Source: Flavobacterium sp. (GTDB taxonomy: Bacteria > Bacteroidota > Bacteroidia > Flavobacteriales > Flavobacteriaceae). From it: a stretch of 64,000 nucleotides of DNA. The position numbers and the translations under genes were made by a program. Under the pieces are notes generated by a model, which was given only the letters and a program-made list of their open reading frames with translations, did no database searches and had not been told where the DNA came from. The DNA lies in NCBI RefSeq assembly GCF_029945805.1, contig NZ_JAQSDH010000009.1:1-64000 (forward strand), read 5' to 3'. Positions 52,974 through 61,823 of the stretch are shown here, piece by piece (position 1 is the stretch's first letter; every line of letters begins with the position of its first letter).

Positions 52974-53015
52974 TAACTTCTAACTTCTAACTTCTAACTT
53001 CTGAATTCTAAATTA
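52974..53015 (+). repeat. Period-7 array (TAACTTC x4) between the S23-type gene and queG
   Basis: Four perfect TAACTTC units from 52974 to 53001 are followed by TGAATTC and TAAATTA. The array overlaps the region where queG should begin. Confidence 0.8.
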
Positions 53016-53927
53016 AAATACACTAATTTAATAAAATCCGAAGCCAAACGCCTCGGTTTTTTGTCATGCGGAATATCCAAAGCTGGATTTTTAGAAGAAG
53101 AAGCACCACGATTGGAAAATTGGTTGAATAAGAACCATCATGGCGAATTGAAATATATGGAAAATCATTTCGATAAACGCTTAGATCCAACGTTGCTCGT
53201 TGATGGTGCCAAAAGTGTGATTTCGCTTTTGCTGAATTATTATCCTTCAGAAAAACAAAATTCAGAAAGCTATAAAATTTCCAAATACGCTTACGGACAG
53301 GATTATCATTTTGTAATCAAAGAAAAACTTAAAGAGCTTTTACATACTATTCAAAACGAAATTGGCGAAGTTTCTGGAAGAGCTTTTGTAGATTCGGCAC
53401 CCGTTTTAGACAAAGCTTGGGCAGCAAAAAGCGGTTTGGGTTGGATTGGCAAAAACAGCAATTTACTAACGCAGCAAATAGGTTCTTTTTATTTTATTGC
53501 TGAATTGGTTGTCGATTTAGACTTGGAGTACGATTTTGCCACAACCGATCATTGTGGAACGTGCACCGCTTGTTTGGATGCGTGTCCAACTGAAGCTATA
53601 GTGGCACCTTATGTGGTTGACGGAAGCAAGTGCATTTCCTATTTTACTATTGAATTAAAGGAAAAAATTCCAATGGAAATGAAAGGTAAAATGGATGATT
53701 GGATGTTTGGTTGCGATGTGTGCCAAGATGTTTGTCCGTGGAATAAGTTTTCAAAAGCGCATAGTGAACCATTATTTAATCCGAACTCTGAAATCCTTTC
53801 TTTTACCAAAAAAGATTGGGAAGAAATCACGGAAGATACGTTTAGAAAAGTTTTTAAAAATTCGGCTGTTAAGCGCACAAAATTGGAAGGTTTTACGAGA
53901 AATATTAGTTTTTTGAAAGAAAGATAA
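53001..53927 (+). CDS. queG: Epoxyqueuosine reductase, start codon unclear
   Basis: Last step of queuosine synthesis: reduction of epoxyqueuosine in tRNA with cobalamin and two Fe4S4 clusters. The clusters bind [16 protein letters not shown] and [43 protein letters not shown] is a family signature. The conserved first helix [15 protein letters not shown] is encoded from about 53031, so TTG 53061 is too late, yet no ATG, GTG or TTG lies upstream in frame: the first in-frame stop (TAA, 52995-52997) is inside the heptamer array, followed by CTG at 53001. From CTG the protein has 308 aa, a normal length. Start could be CTG 53001 or ATA 53031, or the true start was lost to the repeat. Confidence 0.85.
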   Translation: MNSKLKYTNLIKSEAKRLGFLSCGISKAGFLEEEAPRLENWLNKNHHGELKYMENHFDKRLDPTLLVDGAKSVISLLLNYYPSEKQNSESYKISKYAYGQDYHFVIKEKLKELLHTIQNEIGEVSGRAFVDSAPVLDKAWAAKSGLGWIGKNSNLLTQQIGSFYFIAELVVDLDLEYDFATTDHCGTCTACLDACPTEAIVAPYVVDGSKCISYFTIELKEKIPMEMKGKMDDWMFGCDVCQDVCPWNKFSKAHSEPLFNPNSEILSFTKKDWEEITEDTFRKVFKNSAVKRTKLEGFTRNISFLKER

Positions 53928-53938
53928 TCGTCCAAAAT

Positions 53939-53999
53939 AGCCCCGATAGCAATGGAAATCCTTTTTGCCTTTGCAAAAAGATTGTAATGGATAGCGGGA
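53939..53999. repeat. Dispersed hairpin repeat, copy 2
   Basis: Runs from TAGCCCCGATAGCAATGG to TAATGGATAGCGGGA. Inner stem AATCCTTTTTGC / GCAAAAAGATT with one bulged C around CTTT; outer CCCG/CGGG. Sits between the convergent queG and DUF2797 genes. Confidence 0.75.
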
Positions 54000-54037
54000 G
54001 GATGGTTGTTAAAATAAAAAAAGTAACGCTACTAAAA

Positions 54038-54832
54038 CTACACTTCAATTTTCACAACATAGCCTTCATAAGTGCGGACATTGAAAACTGTGCCATCTTC
54101 AAATAGTAAATATTGTCCTTTGATTCCCATTAATTTTCCGGAAAAATTCGGCGATTTATCTAAATTTAAGCTGCTGACTTTTGTTGGATAATTCAAAACA
54201 GGATATTGGATTTTCCATAAATCTTCCTTTTCAGCATAAAAATAGTCTTGAGCTTCTTTTGGAATTAGGTGTTGAAGAGACGCTTTTTCTTTTAGTAAAT
54301 CAACCGTTGGCACATCATTTTTTAACATTTTTTGCCAATTGGTTTTATCTGCGTAATGATTTTTCAAGGCAACTTCTGTTATTCCGGCCAAATAACGATT
54401 CGGAACTTCAATAATTGGAATCGCTTCAATTGCGCCTTGATCAATCCATCGTGTTGGCACTTGAGTTCCGCGTGTAACACCAACTTTCACTTCGCTAGAT
54501 AATGCTAAATAAACGATGTGTGGTTGCAATTGTACTTTTTTTTCATAAACTAAATCGCGGTCTTCAATATCTAAATGTGCGGTGCTTAACTCGGGTCTCA
54601 TAATCCAATCGCCAGCGGAAGCGGAACTCATAAAACAGTCGTAACAAAATCCTTGACGGAAAATTTTTTTCTTTTTACCGCAATTCAAACATTGGTATCC
54701 TAAAAAAATGATTTCTACTGATTTTCCTAGCAACTGATTTAAACTCAAAAAACTAGACTCAAAAACCAGATAATATTGAATCGGATTCGAGAATTCGGTT
54801 TGCATTTTGGTTAATACACCTTCGTAAGTCAT
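54038..54832 (-). CDS. DUF2797 domain-containing protein
   Basis: 264-aa soluble protein of the DUF2797 family. A zinc-ribbon-like CLNCGKKKKIFRQGFCYDCF lies at about 48-67; the core VYLALSSEVKVGVTRGTQVPTRWIDQGAIEAIPIIEVPNRYLAGITEVALK at about 108-160 resembles a GIY-YIG-like arrangement, though a nuclease activity is not established. Function unknown. It converges on queG. Confidence 0.8.
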   Translation of the reverse strand: MTYEGVLTKMQTEFSNPIQYYLVFESSFLSLNQLLGKSVEIIFLGYQCLNCGKKKKIFRQGFCYDCFMSSASAGDWIMRPELSTAHLDIEDRDLVYEKKVQLQPHIVYLALSSEVKVGVTRGTQVPTRWIDQGAIEAIPIIEVPNRYLAGITEVALKNHYADKTNWQKMLKNDVPTVDLLKEKASLQHLIPKEAQDYFYAEKEDLWKIQYPVLNYPTKVSSLNLDKSPNFSGKLMGIKGQYLLFEDGTVFNVRTYEGYVVKIEV

Positions 54833-54855
54833 AGTTTAACTTTAAGATTATTTGC

Positions 54856-54863
54856 TATATTTG
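54856..54863 (+). promoter_or_regulatory. -7 element (TATATTTG) for the GH3 gene
   Basis: Consensus TAnnTTTG; transcription would start near 54868, so the following period-7 array would form almost the entire 5-prime leader. Confidence 0.5.
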
Positions 54864-54873
54864 GTAAAGTTAT

Positions 54874-54908
54874 AACTCCTAGTTCGTAATTCATAACTCC
54901 TAATTCAA
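54874..54908 (+). repeat. Period-7 array forming the GH3 leader
   Basis: AACTCCT, AGTTCGT, AATTCAT, AACTCCT, AATTCAA in 7-nt register, ending 2 bp before ATG 54911. Confidence 0.6.
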
Positions 54909-54910
54909 AA

Positions 54911-56437
54911 ATGCCAATACCATTAATAAATTCTATCGCTTCTTGGGTTTTGAAACAGCGTATTCATCAGATTGAGCTGTTTTTAAAATATCCTAATGAA
55001 GTCCAGAATGAACTGATGATGAACCTAATTCGTTCTTCTGAAGAAACGGTTATCGGTCAAAAGTATGATTTCAGAAGCATAAAAAATTACAGGACTTTTG
55101 CAGAACGAGTTCCAGTTTCTACTTATGAAGAGTTGGAGCCCATGATTGAACTTACTCGAAAAGGCGCTCAAAATGTTTTTTGGAGTACGCCAATTAAATG
55201 GTTTGCAAAATCAAGCGGAACCACGAACGCCAAGAGCAAATTTATTCCCGTAAGTGCGGAAGCACTTGAAGATTGTCATTATAAAGGCAGTAAAGATTTG
55301 TTGTGTTTGTATCTGAATAACAATGAAAATTCGGAAATGTTTCTGGGGAAAAGTCTTCGTCTTGGTGGAAGTTCGCAAATTTATGAAAATAACAATACCT
55401 ATTTCGGCGACTTATCGGCTATTCTGATTGAGAACATGCCAATTTGGGCAGAGTTCAGCAGTACGCCCAGTAGTAAAGTGTCGTTAATGCACGAATGGGA
55501 AACTAAACTTACGGCGATTATCAACGAAACCAAAAATGAAAATGTAACGAGTTTTGCCGGAGTTCCATCCTGGATGTTGGTTTTACTTAATCGTATAATG
55601 AGTGAAACGGGGAAAGACAATCTGAATGAAATTTGGCCCAATCTTGAAGTTTATTTTCATGGTGGCGTAAGTTTCGAACCTTATAGAGAACAATATCAAA
55701 AAATACTACCGCAGAAAAATTTTAAGTATTACGAAATCTACAATGCTTCAGAAGGGTTTTTTGCCATTCAGGATTTAAATTATTCCAATGATTTGTTGTT
55801 GATGTTAGATTACGGAATCTTTTACGAATTTATCGCGATGGATACTTTTGGATCTGAAAATCAAAAGATAGTTCGCTTGGCGGATGTGGAACTGTTCAAA
55901 AATTACGCTATTGTAATTACTACAAATGCCGGACTTTGGCGTTACTTAATTGGGGATACAGTTCGGTTTACTTCGTTGTCTCCGTATCGCATTCGGGTTT
56001 CCGGAAGAACCAAACATTACATCAATGTTTTTGGAGAAGAGCTGATGGTTGAAAATACCGATTCGGCTATAGCCAAAACGTGTGTCGCCCTAAATTGCGA
56101 AACAAAAGATTATACTGTGGCTCCCATTTTTATGAAAGAAAAAGAAAAAGGCGCACACGAATGGATGATAGAATTTAAAAAACATCCATTAGATATGGCT
56201 TTGTTTCAAAAGACATTAGATGAAAATTTGCAATCCGTAAACTCCGATTACGAGGCCAAAAGGTACAATAATATGACGCTAAATTGTTTGGTTGTGAATG
56301 TGGCACGTGAAAATTTATTCTATGACTGGCTCAAAGAAAATGACAAACTTGGCGGTCAACACAAGATTCCAAGACTTTCTAACGAAAGAGATTATCTGGA
56401 ACAATTGAAACAGATGCAAACCGACAAGGTTACATAG
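54911..56437 (+). CDS. GH3 auxin-responsive promoter family protein
   Basis: 508-aa member of the GH3 group of acyl-adenylate/thioester-forming enzymes, which in plants conjugate amino acids to hormones. Motif A KSSGTTNAKSKFIPVS (about 97-112), YNASEGFFAIQ (about 277-287) and the LRYLIGDTVRF-type motif (WRYLIGDTVRFTS, about 344) are visible. The bacterial substrate is unknown. Possibly co-transcribed with the short lipoprotein 78 bp downstream. Confidence 0.88.
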   Translation: MPIPLINSIASWVLKQRIHQIELFLKYPNEVQNELMMNLIRSSEETVIGQKYDFRSIKNYRTFAERVPVSTYEELEPMIELTRKGAQNVFWSTPIKWFAKSSGTTNAKSKFIPVSAEALEDCHYKGSKDLLCLYLNNNENSEMFLGKSLRLGGSSQIYENNNTYFGDLSAILIENMPIWAEFSSTPSSKVSLMHEWETKLTAIINETKNENVTSFAGVPSWMLVLLNRIMSETGKDNLNEIWPNLEVYFHGGVSFEPYREQYQKILPQKNFKYYEIYNASEGFFAIQDLNYSNDLLLMLDYGIFYEFIAMDTFGSENQKIVRLADVELFKNYAIVITTNAGLWRYLIGDTVRFTSLSPYRIRVSGRTKHYINVFGEELMVENTDSAIAKTCVALNCETKDYTVAPIFMKEKEKGAHEWMIEFKKHPLDMALFQKTLDENLQSVNSDYEAKRYNNMTLNCLVVNVARENLFYDWLKENDKLGGQHKIPRLSNERDYLEQLKQMQTDKVT

Positions 56438-56515
56438 CTTACAATGAAAAAAGTCAAAAAAATCAAAACGCAACTTAATTACAAACGTGCATTTATAATT
56501 TAAAAAACAAACCAA

Positions 56516-56665
56516 ATGAAAAAGATATTTTATGCAGTTCTAGTAGTGGGTTTATTATCTTCGTGCGCGTCCCATCCGGGGAGAGTTTGTGGGGGTAAAG
56601 GCGGAGGACGATGCGTAGATAACACGCCAGTTCAGCACATAAATCACAATAAACCAATTGCTTGA
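56516..56665 (+). CDS. 49-aa lipoprotein
   Basis: Short exported protein with a good lipoprotein signal peptide (KKIFYAVLVVGLLSSC; lipid Cys at residue 17), then SHPGRVCGGKGGGRCV with two more cysteines and a His/Asn-rich end. Its TGA stop overlaps the TTG start of the EamA gene in TTGA, indicating translational coupling. I do not recognise the family. Confidence 0.6.
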   Translation: MKKIFYAVLVVGLLSSCASHPGRVCGGKGGGRCVDNTPVQHINHNKPIA

Positions 56666-57543
56666 AAACAAAACTATATCTCGCATTCTTTTGCGTAGCC
56701 TTCTTTTGGGGAACCACATTTTTAGGCATCCGCATTGGTGTTGAAACCATTCCACCATTTATACTTGCTGGAATAAGAAACTTAATTTCGGGATTGCTTA
56801 TTTTTTGTTATTTAGTCTACCAGAAGCAATTAGAAACAATTAACCCAAGGCAATTTTCACGAGCTTTTTTATTGTCAATTCTAATGATTGTGCTTGCTAA
56901 TGGTTTGACAACGTATGCTGAAAAATACATTACAAGCGGATTAGCCTCATTAATTTCTACCTTAAATCCTTTCTTCGTTTTGATGCTGAATTTAATTTTG
57001 GGGTACGAAAAACTATCGGTCAAAACAATTATTGGGATCGTGTTAGGAATGTTTGGCATCTTTTTAATTTATCAAAACAGTATAGCTGATTTATTAATTC
57101 CAGAATATCGACAGGGGATATTTGCTATTTTGCTGGCCATAATAGCTTGGGCAGTTGGAACCATTATTACCAAGAAAGGCAGCGCTAATTCGCTAACTAT
57201 GCTCATGAACGTATGTGTTCAAATGCTAATCGCTGGTGTCGTTTTATGTCTTATTCAATTCTATTTAACACCAAATCTCAGTACAGAAAACTGGAGCAAT
57301 CGAAGTATTGTTGCAATGATATATCTGGCACTATTTGGGTCTGTAGTAGGTTATGTTGCCTTTAGTTATTTGCTTTCTCAATTACCGTCAACAAAAGTCA
57401 CTGTTTTATCTTATGTCAACGTTATCGTGGCTTTATTTTTGGGATGGCTGGTTTTGGACGAAGTACTAACAGATAGAATTATTTTGGCAGCAACGTTAAT
57501 CATAAGTGGCGTTTTTATTGTGAATTACAAAAGAGTAAAATAA
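56662..57543 (+). CDS. EamA/DMT family transporter
   Basis: 293-aa inner-membrane protein with ten predicted segments in two EamA repeats: FFWGTTFLGIRIGVETIPPFILAGIRNLISG opens the first, AILLAIIAWAVGTIITKKGS the second, and YLLSQLPSTKVTVLSYVNVIVALFLGWLVLDE is the usual late motif. Start is TTG 56662, overlapping the stop of the small lipoprotein. Substrate unknown; it differs clearly from the EamA protein at 21315. Confidence 0.82.
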   Translation: MKTKLYLAFFCVAFFWGTTFLGIRIGVETIPPFILAGIRNLISGLLIFCYLVYQKQLETINPRQFSRAFLLSILMIVLANGLTTYAEKYITSGLASLISTLNPFFVLMLNLILGYEKLSVKTIIGIVLGMFGIFLIYQNSIADLLIPEYRQGIFAILLAIIAWAVGTIITKKGSANSLTMLMNVCVQMLIAGVVLCLIQFYLTPNLSTENWSNRSIVAMIYLALFGSVVGYVAFSYLLSQLPSTKVTVLSYVNVIVALFLGWLVLDEVLTDRIILAATLIISGVFIVNYKRVK

Positions 57544-57610
57544 AATCATTTAGGGTGTAACAAATTTTTATGATGTAAGTCTTATTTGACAATCATCAAT
57601 CACAATCAAA

Positions 57611-59812
57611 ATGAAATCAGTATTATTTACTACACTATTCTTAGCGGCAACATCTATTTTTGCTCAAGAAACTCCTAACGCAACCGTTCAGGATACGATT
57701 AAGAAACCGAAAACCAACGAACTTCAAGAAGTTACTATTTCCCAGCAAAGGAAATTTATGAAAATTGAATCCGATAAAACTACTATTGCCGTTAAGGACA
57801 ACGCGATGTTAAGTACTGGAAATGCGTATGATGCCGTTAAGAAATTACCCGGAGTTATCGCATCTCCAACCGGCGGATTATCTTTAAACGGTAAAGGCGT
57901 TACGATTTATATAGATGGAGCACCAAGCACGTTAACGGGTACTGATTTGCAAAATTACCTTTCTTCACTTCCAGCAAATGCCATTGAAAAAGTAGAATTA
58001 GTATACAATCCTGGAGCTGCTTATGATGCTAATGCCAGCGGTTCGGTCATTAATTTAGTTACGAGTTCAAAAAGATTAAAAGGGGTCAATGCGAGTTTTA
58101 ATATCAATTACAATTTCAATAAATACCAGAAGCCGAGTCCGCAAATTTTATTAAATGGAAAAGAAAAGAATCTAAGTTGGCAAACGATGATTGGTTACAA
58201 TTATATCGATAGTGAACAACGCTCGACCAATGGGCAAACTTTCACATCTTTTGATCCTGATAAATTCATCAATCAGGATAGGTTGACCGTAGCAACCAAC
58301 CGGAATCTATACGCCAGATTGGGAACAAATTACAAATTAACTTCAAAATCAAATCTTTTATTTAATTACAACGCAACGTTCTCTAACGACAGAAATGTTT
58401 TTGATGGAAAAACTACAGGTTCCGAAATTCCAGATTATTTGAACGATGGAATTAATAAAACCAAATCGAGTAATCACGAAATTAGTTTGCAGTTTAAAAC
58501 TAAGTTAGATACTATCGGAAGAACATTGGATGTAACTGCGTTTACAAATACCTTCAATCAGGATCCGAATACGTTAACCAATGCGGTGGAGAATAATGTG
58601 TCGAGTTTCAATAACTTTAGAAATAACTTTGCCTTACTGAACTATTATTTGAAATATGATTTTGCTATTCCGTTTGAAAAGATAGGTCTTTCATTGAATA
58701 CGGGTGGAAAATTCAATACGATTAAAGTGGAGAATACAGGATTTTACAATCTGAATTCGGCAACGACGGATGTAATCGACTTTGATTATAAAGAAACCAA
58801 TTTGGCTTTTTATACTGAAGTTCGTAAGAAATTCAAAAAGTTGAATCTTACGGCTGGTTTGCGATACGAAGATTTTAATGTGAATAGAATCGGAATGGTG
58901 GATGCTACAAGAACAAATATCGATTTTAAAAACAGAAATTTATTTCCCAATTTTAGTGCGCTTTATGAGTTTACAGATAACATAAATATCAGCACTTCAT
59001 ATTCTAGAAAAATTTCACAACCTAGTTATAGTGTCCTTGATCCGAACGGTGGAAACTTTGATCAATACAATACGTCAACTGGAAATTTATTGCTAAATCC
59101 ATCATTTTACGACAATTTTGAATTGAAAATGAGCGCATTTCAATATGTTCAAATTGGTGCAAATTACACCGTAGCGCAAGATCATAATTTATTTATTTTC
59201 AACGCAGAGCCTGGAGAAACGGTTAGCACGCAAACCTTTCAACAGTTTGATCGTTTTAAAACATTTACCGCTTATGCTAATTTCCCAATTCCTTTAGATT
59301 ATTTTTTCAAAGGAAAGGAAGCATTTCAGAAGAGAATGACCAATATTGATAAAATGAATTATATATTCTTTAATGTGACTTATATCAAAAATGTAACTGA
59401 CGGCTATAATTTTTCATTTGAATCTAAACCAATATGGAATTATGCAGCGCAAGCACAAATTATGCTGCCTTGGGATATAAAAAGTTATATGAATTACTTT
59501 ATTCTTCCAGCGGGCGGCGTTTGGGAAATCTACAAAATTAAAAAAGACATTCAGCAGTTTGATATTTCGTTTAACAAGGATTTTTGGAACAAAAAGCTAA
59601 AAGTTGGCGTACATGCTTTTGATGTTTTCAATCAAAACGAAATCAATGCGTTGATTTCGTCAACTAACCTACAAACAAAATTTTACAAAAAGGACGATTC
59701 AAGAACCTTTAGAATTTCGTTAACCTATAATTTTGGAAACCTAAAAATTGATAAAGAAAATACAACCATAAATACTGAAAAAGTAGAAAGCGGTGGTAGT
59801 TTGGTAAAATAA
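57611..59812 (+). CDS. TonB-dependent receptor-like outer-membrane beta-barrel protein
   Basis: 733-aa outer-membrane protein. Signal peptide (SVLFTTLFLAATSIFAQ), a short periplasmic stretch (LQEVTISQQRKFMKIESDKT), then the plug (NAYDAVKKLPGVIASPTGGLSLNGKGVTIYIDGAPS ... IEKVELVYNPGAAYDANASGSVINLVT, about 77-155) and a beta-barrel to about residue 717 ending RISLTYNF. It has no carboxypeptidase-like N-terminal domain and no SusD partner, so it is not a Sus-type glycan importer; it fits the outer membrane beta-barrel family. Ligand unknown. Confidence 0.85.
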   Translation: MKSVLFTTLFLAATSIFAQETPNATVQDTIKKPKTNELQEVTISQQRKFMKIESDKTTIAVKDNAMLSTGNAYDAVKKLPGVIASPTGGLSLNGKGVTIYIDGAPSTLTGTDLQNYLSSLPANAIEKVELVYNPGAAYDANASGSVINLVTSSKRLKGVNASFNINYNFNKYQKPSPQILLNGKEKNLSWQTMIGYNYIDSEQRSTNGQTFTSFDPDKFINQDRLTVATNRNLYARLGTNYKLTSKSNLLFNYNATFSNDRNVFDGKTTGSEIPDYLNDGINKTKSSNHEISLQFKTKLDTIGRTLDVTAFTNTFNQDPNTLTNAVENNVSSFNNFRNNFALLNYYLKYDFAIPFEKIGLSLNTGGKFNTIKVENTGFYNLNSATTDVIDFDYKETNLAFYTEVRKKFKKLNLTAGLRYEDFNVNRIGMVDATRTNIDFKNRNLFPNFSALYEFTDNINISTSYSRKISQPSYSVLDPNGGNFDQYNTSTGNLLLNPSFYDNFELKMSAFQYVQIGANYTVAQDHNLFIFNAEPGETVSTQTFQQFDRFKTFTAYANFPIPLDYFFKGKEAFQKRMTNIDKMNYIFFNVTYIKNVTDGYNFSFESKPIWNYAAQAQIMLPWDIKSYMNYFILPAGGVWEIYKIKKDIQQFDISFNKDFWNKKLKVGVHAFDVFNQNEINALISSTNLQTKFYKKDDSRTFRISLTYNFGNLKIDKENTTINTEKVESGGSLVK

Positions 59813-59822
59813 AAGTAAAAAA

Positions 59823-59850
59823 AATTCCCTCAACTGAGGGAATTTTTTTA
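59823..59850. terminator. Bidirectional terminator between receptor and clpX
   Basis: AATTCCCTC and GAGGGAATT arms around AACT with A run before and T run after; convergent genes. Confidence 0.8.
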
Positions 59851-61089
59851 TGATGCTAATTCTAATCGTTTCAGCAAATTTTTACTCAATGCGTCTTGTG
59901 TATATTCTAAATCGACATGCAATTCTTTTTCGTCGGAACTTGGTAAATCATACATCGCATCGGTTAAGATTGCCTCGCATAGCGAACGTAAACCTCGGGC
60001 GCCTAATTTGTATTCCAACGCTTTTTCTACAATATAATCCAATGCTTCATTAGAAATTGTGAATTTCACATCATCCATTCCGAACAGCTTTTGGTATTGT
60101 TTGATTAAGGCATTTTTTGGTACGGTCAAAATGGCGCGAAGCGTTTCCGCATCCAAAGGATCCATATGTGTTAAAACAGGAAGGCGACCAATAATTTCCG
60201 GAATTAATCCAAAATCTTTAATGTCTTTTGGAATTATATATTGTAATAAATTGTTTTTGTCAATTCCTTCCGCATTTTGCGAAGTGGAATACCCAATCGC
60301 TTGACGGTTTAATCTTTTAGATATTATTCTTTCAATACCATCAAAAGCGCCACCAGCGATAAATAAAATGTCTTTGGTATTGACTTCAATGAATTTCTGG
60401 TCTGGATGTTTTCTTCCGCCTTTTGGTGGAACATTTACAACGGTTCCTTCTAATAATTTTAGAAGCGCTTGTTGCACTCCTTCACCAGAAACATCACGAG
60501 TTATAGATGGATTATCACTTTTTCGAGCAATTTTATCAATTTCGTCAATGAAAACGATTCCTCTTTCCGCTTTTGCCAAATCATAATCGGCAGCTTGTAA
60601 TAATCGCGTTAAAATACTTTCTACATCTTCACCCACATAACCCGCTTCAGTTAAAACTGTCGCGTCAACAATTGCTAAAGGTACTTCTAACATTTTTGCG
60701 ATGGTTTTAGCCACCAATGTTTTTCCCGTTCCGGTTTGTCCAACCATGATTATGTTTGATTTTTCAATCTCAATATCTTCTTCGTGTTGCAGTTGCATTA
60801 ATCTTTTGTAATGATTGTAGACTGCAACAGACATTACTTTTTTGGTTTGATCCTGACCAATAACATACTGATCAAGGAACGCGCGGATTTCTTTTGGTTT
60901 TTTTAAAATCAAATCACTATTTGATTTTAAACTTGCAGTTCCGCTTGAAGATTTCAATTCTTCCAGTACGATTCCGTGTGCTTGCTCGATACATCTGTCG
61001 CAAACATGCGCATTTACACCAGCAATCAATAGGTTAGTTTCTGGTTTTTTTCGTCCACAAAAGGAACATTCTAAAACTTGTTTTGCCAT
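59848..61089 (-). CDS. clpX: ATP-dependent Clp protease ATP-binding subunit ClpX
   Basis: 413-aa AAA+ unfoldase feeding ClpP. N-terminal zinc-binding domain with CSFCGRKK and CDRCIEQ (about 8-36), Walker A GQTGTGKT (about 117), Walker [12 protein letters not shown] (about 178), pore-loop region with GYVGEDVE and sensor-2 LGARGLRSL near 367. The IGF-type ClpP-binding loop is represented by the RQAIGYST region. It follows clpP on the same strand with an inverted period-7 array in the gap. Confidence 0.95.
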   Translation of the reverse strand: MAKQVLECSFCGRKKPETNLLIAGVNAHVCDRCIEQAHGIVLEELKSSSGTASLKSNSDLILKKPKEIRAFLDQYVIGQDQTKKVMSVAVYNHYKRLMQLQHEEDIEIEKSNIIMVGQTGTGKTLVAKTIAKMLEVPLAIVDATVLTEAGYVGEDVESILTRLLQAADYDLAKAERGIVFIDEIDKIARKSDNPSITRDVSGEGVQQALLKLLEGTVVNVPPKGGRKHPDQKFIEVNTKDILFIAGGAFDGIERIISKRLNRQAIGYSTSQNAEGIDKNNLLQYIIPKDIKDFGLIPEIIGRLPVLTHMDPLDAETLRAILTVPKNALIKQYQKLFGMDDVKFTISNEALDYIVEKALEYKLGARGLRSLCEAILTDAMYDLPSSDEKELHVDLEYTQDALSKNLLKRLELAS

Positions 61090-61103
61090 TTTTTTTTGTT
61101 TCA

Positions 61104-61162
61104 GGTTTCAAGTTTTAAGTTTCAAGTTGGATAACCTGAAACTTAAAACTTGAAACTTTGAA
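61104..61162 (-). repeat. Inverted pair of period-7 arrays between clpP and clpX
   Basis: GGTTTCA, AGTTTTA, AGTTTCA, AGTTGG (61104-61130) face CCTGAAA, CTTAAAA, CTTGAAA, CTTTGAA (61135-61162). The two halves are nearly exact reverse complements and would make a stem of about 20 bp in the clpP-clpX transcript. Confidence 0.75.
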
Positions 61163-61166
61163 TTAT

Positions 61167-61823
61167 TTATCTTCTTAAAACTTCATCAATCATTCCGTAT
61201 TCTTTGGCTTCGTCAGCAATCATCCAGTAATCGCGTTCTGAATCTTTGTGCACTTTATCAAATGTTTGTCCTGAATGGTGTGCGATAATTTGGTACAACT
61301 CGTCTTTCAGTTTTAACATTTCTCTCAAGTTGATTTCCATATCAGTTGCAACTCCAGAAGCGCCTCCTGATGGTTGGTGAATCATCACTCTTGAATGGGG
61401 TAATGCCGAACGTTTTCCAGCAGCACCAGCGCATAATAAAACAGCGCCCATTGAAGCTGCCATTCCGGTACAAATTGTGGCTACGTCTGGTTTGATGTAT
61501 TGCATGGTGTCGTAAATTCCCAATCCTGCGTAAACGCTTCCGCCTGGAGAATTGATGTAAATTTGGATATCTTTTGAAGAATCTACACTTTCTAGAAATA
61601 ATAACTGTGCTTGAATGATGTTGGCCATATAATCGTCAACTCCGGTTCCCATGAAGATAATTCTGTCCATCATTAATCGTGAGAACACATCAAGTTGGGA
61701 AACATTCATTTGACGTTCTTCAATAATATAAGGTGTCATGCTACCTACGATTTTATCGTAATATAAACTGTTTACGCCGTGTTTTTTGGTTGCAAATTTT
61801 TTAAATTCTTTTCCGTAGTCCAT
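61167..61823 (-). CDS. clpP: ATP-dependent Clp protease proteolytic subunit ClpP
   Basis: 218-aa serine protease that forms the tetradecameric chamber. Catalytic Ser in GMAASMGAVLL (about 120), His in RVMIHQPSGGASG (about 145) and Asp in KDSERDYWMIADEAKEYGMID (about 194). YINSPGGSVYAGLGIYDTM is the substrate-channel motif. First gene of the clpP-clpX pair, downstream of tig on the same strand, the usual proteostasis cluster. Confidence 0.95.
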   Translation of the reverse strand: MDYGKEFKKFATKKHGVNSLYYDKIVGSMTPYIIEERQMNVSQLDVFSRLMMDRIIFMGTGVDDYMANIIQAQLLFLESVDSSKDIQIYINSPGGSVYAGLGIYDTMQYIKPDVATICTGMAASMGAVLLCAGAAGKRSALPHSRVMIHQPSGGASGVATDMEINLREMLKLKDELYQIIAHHSGQTFDKVHKDSERDYWMIADEAKEYGMIDEVLRR

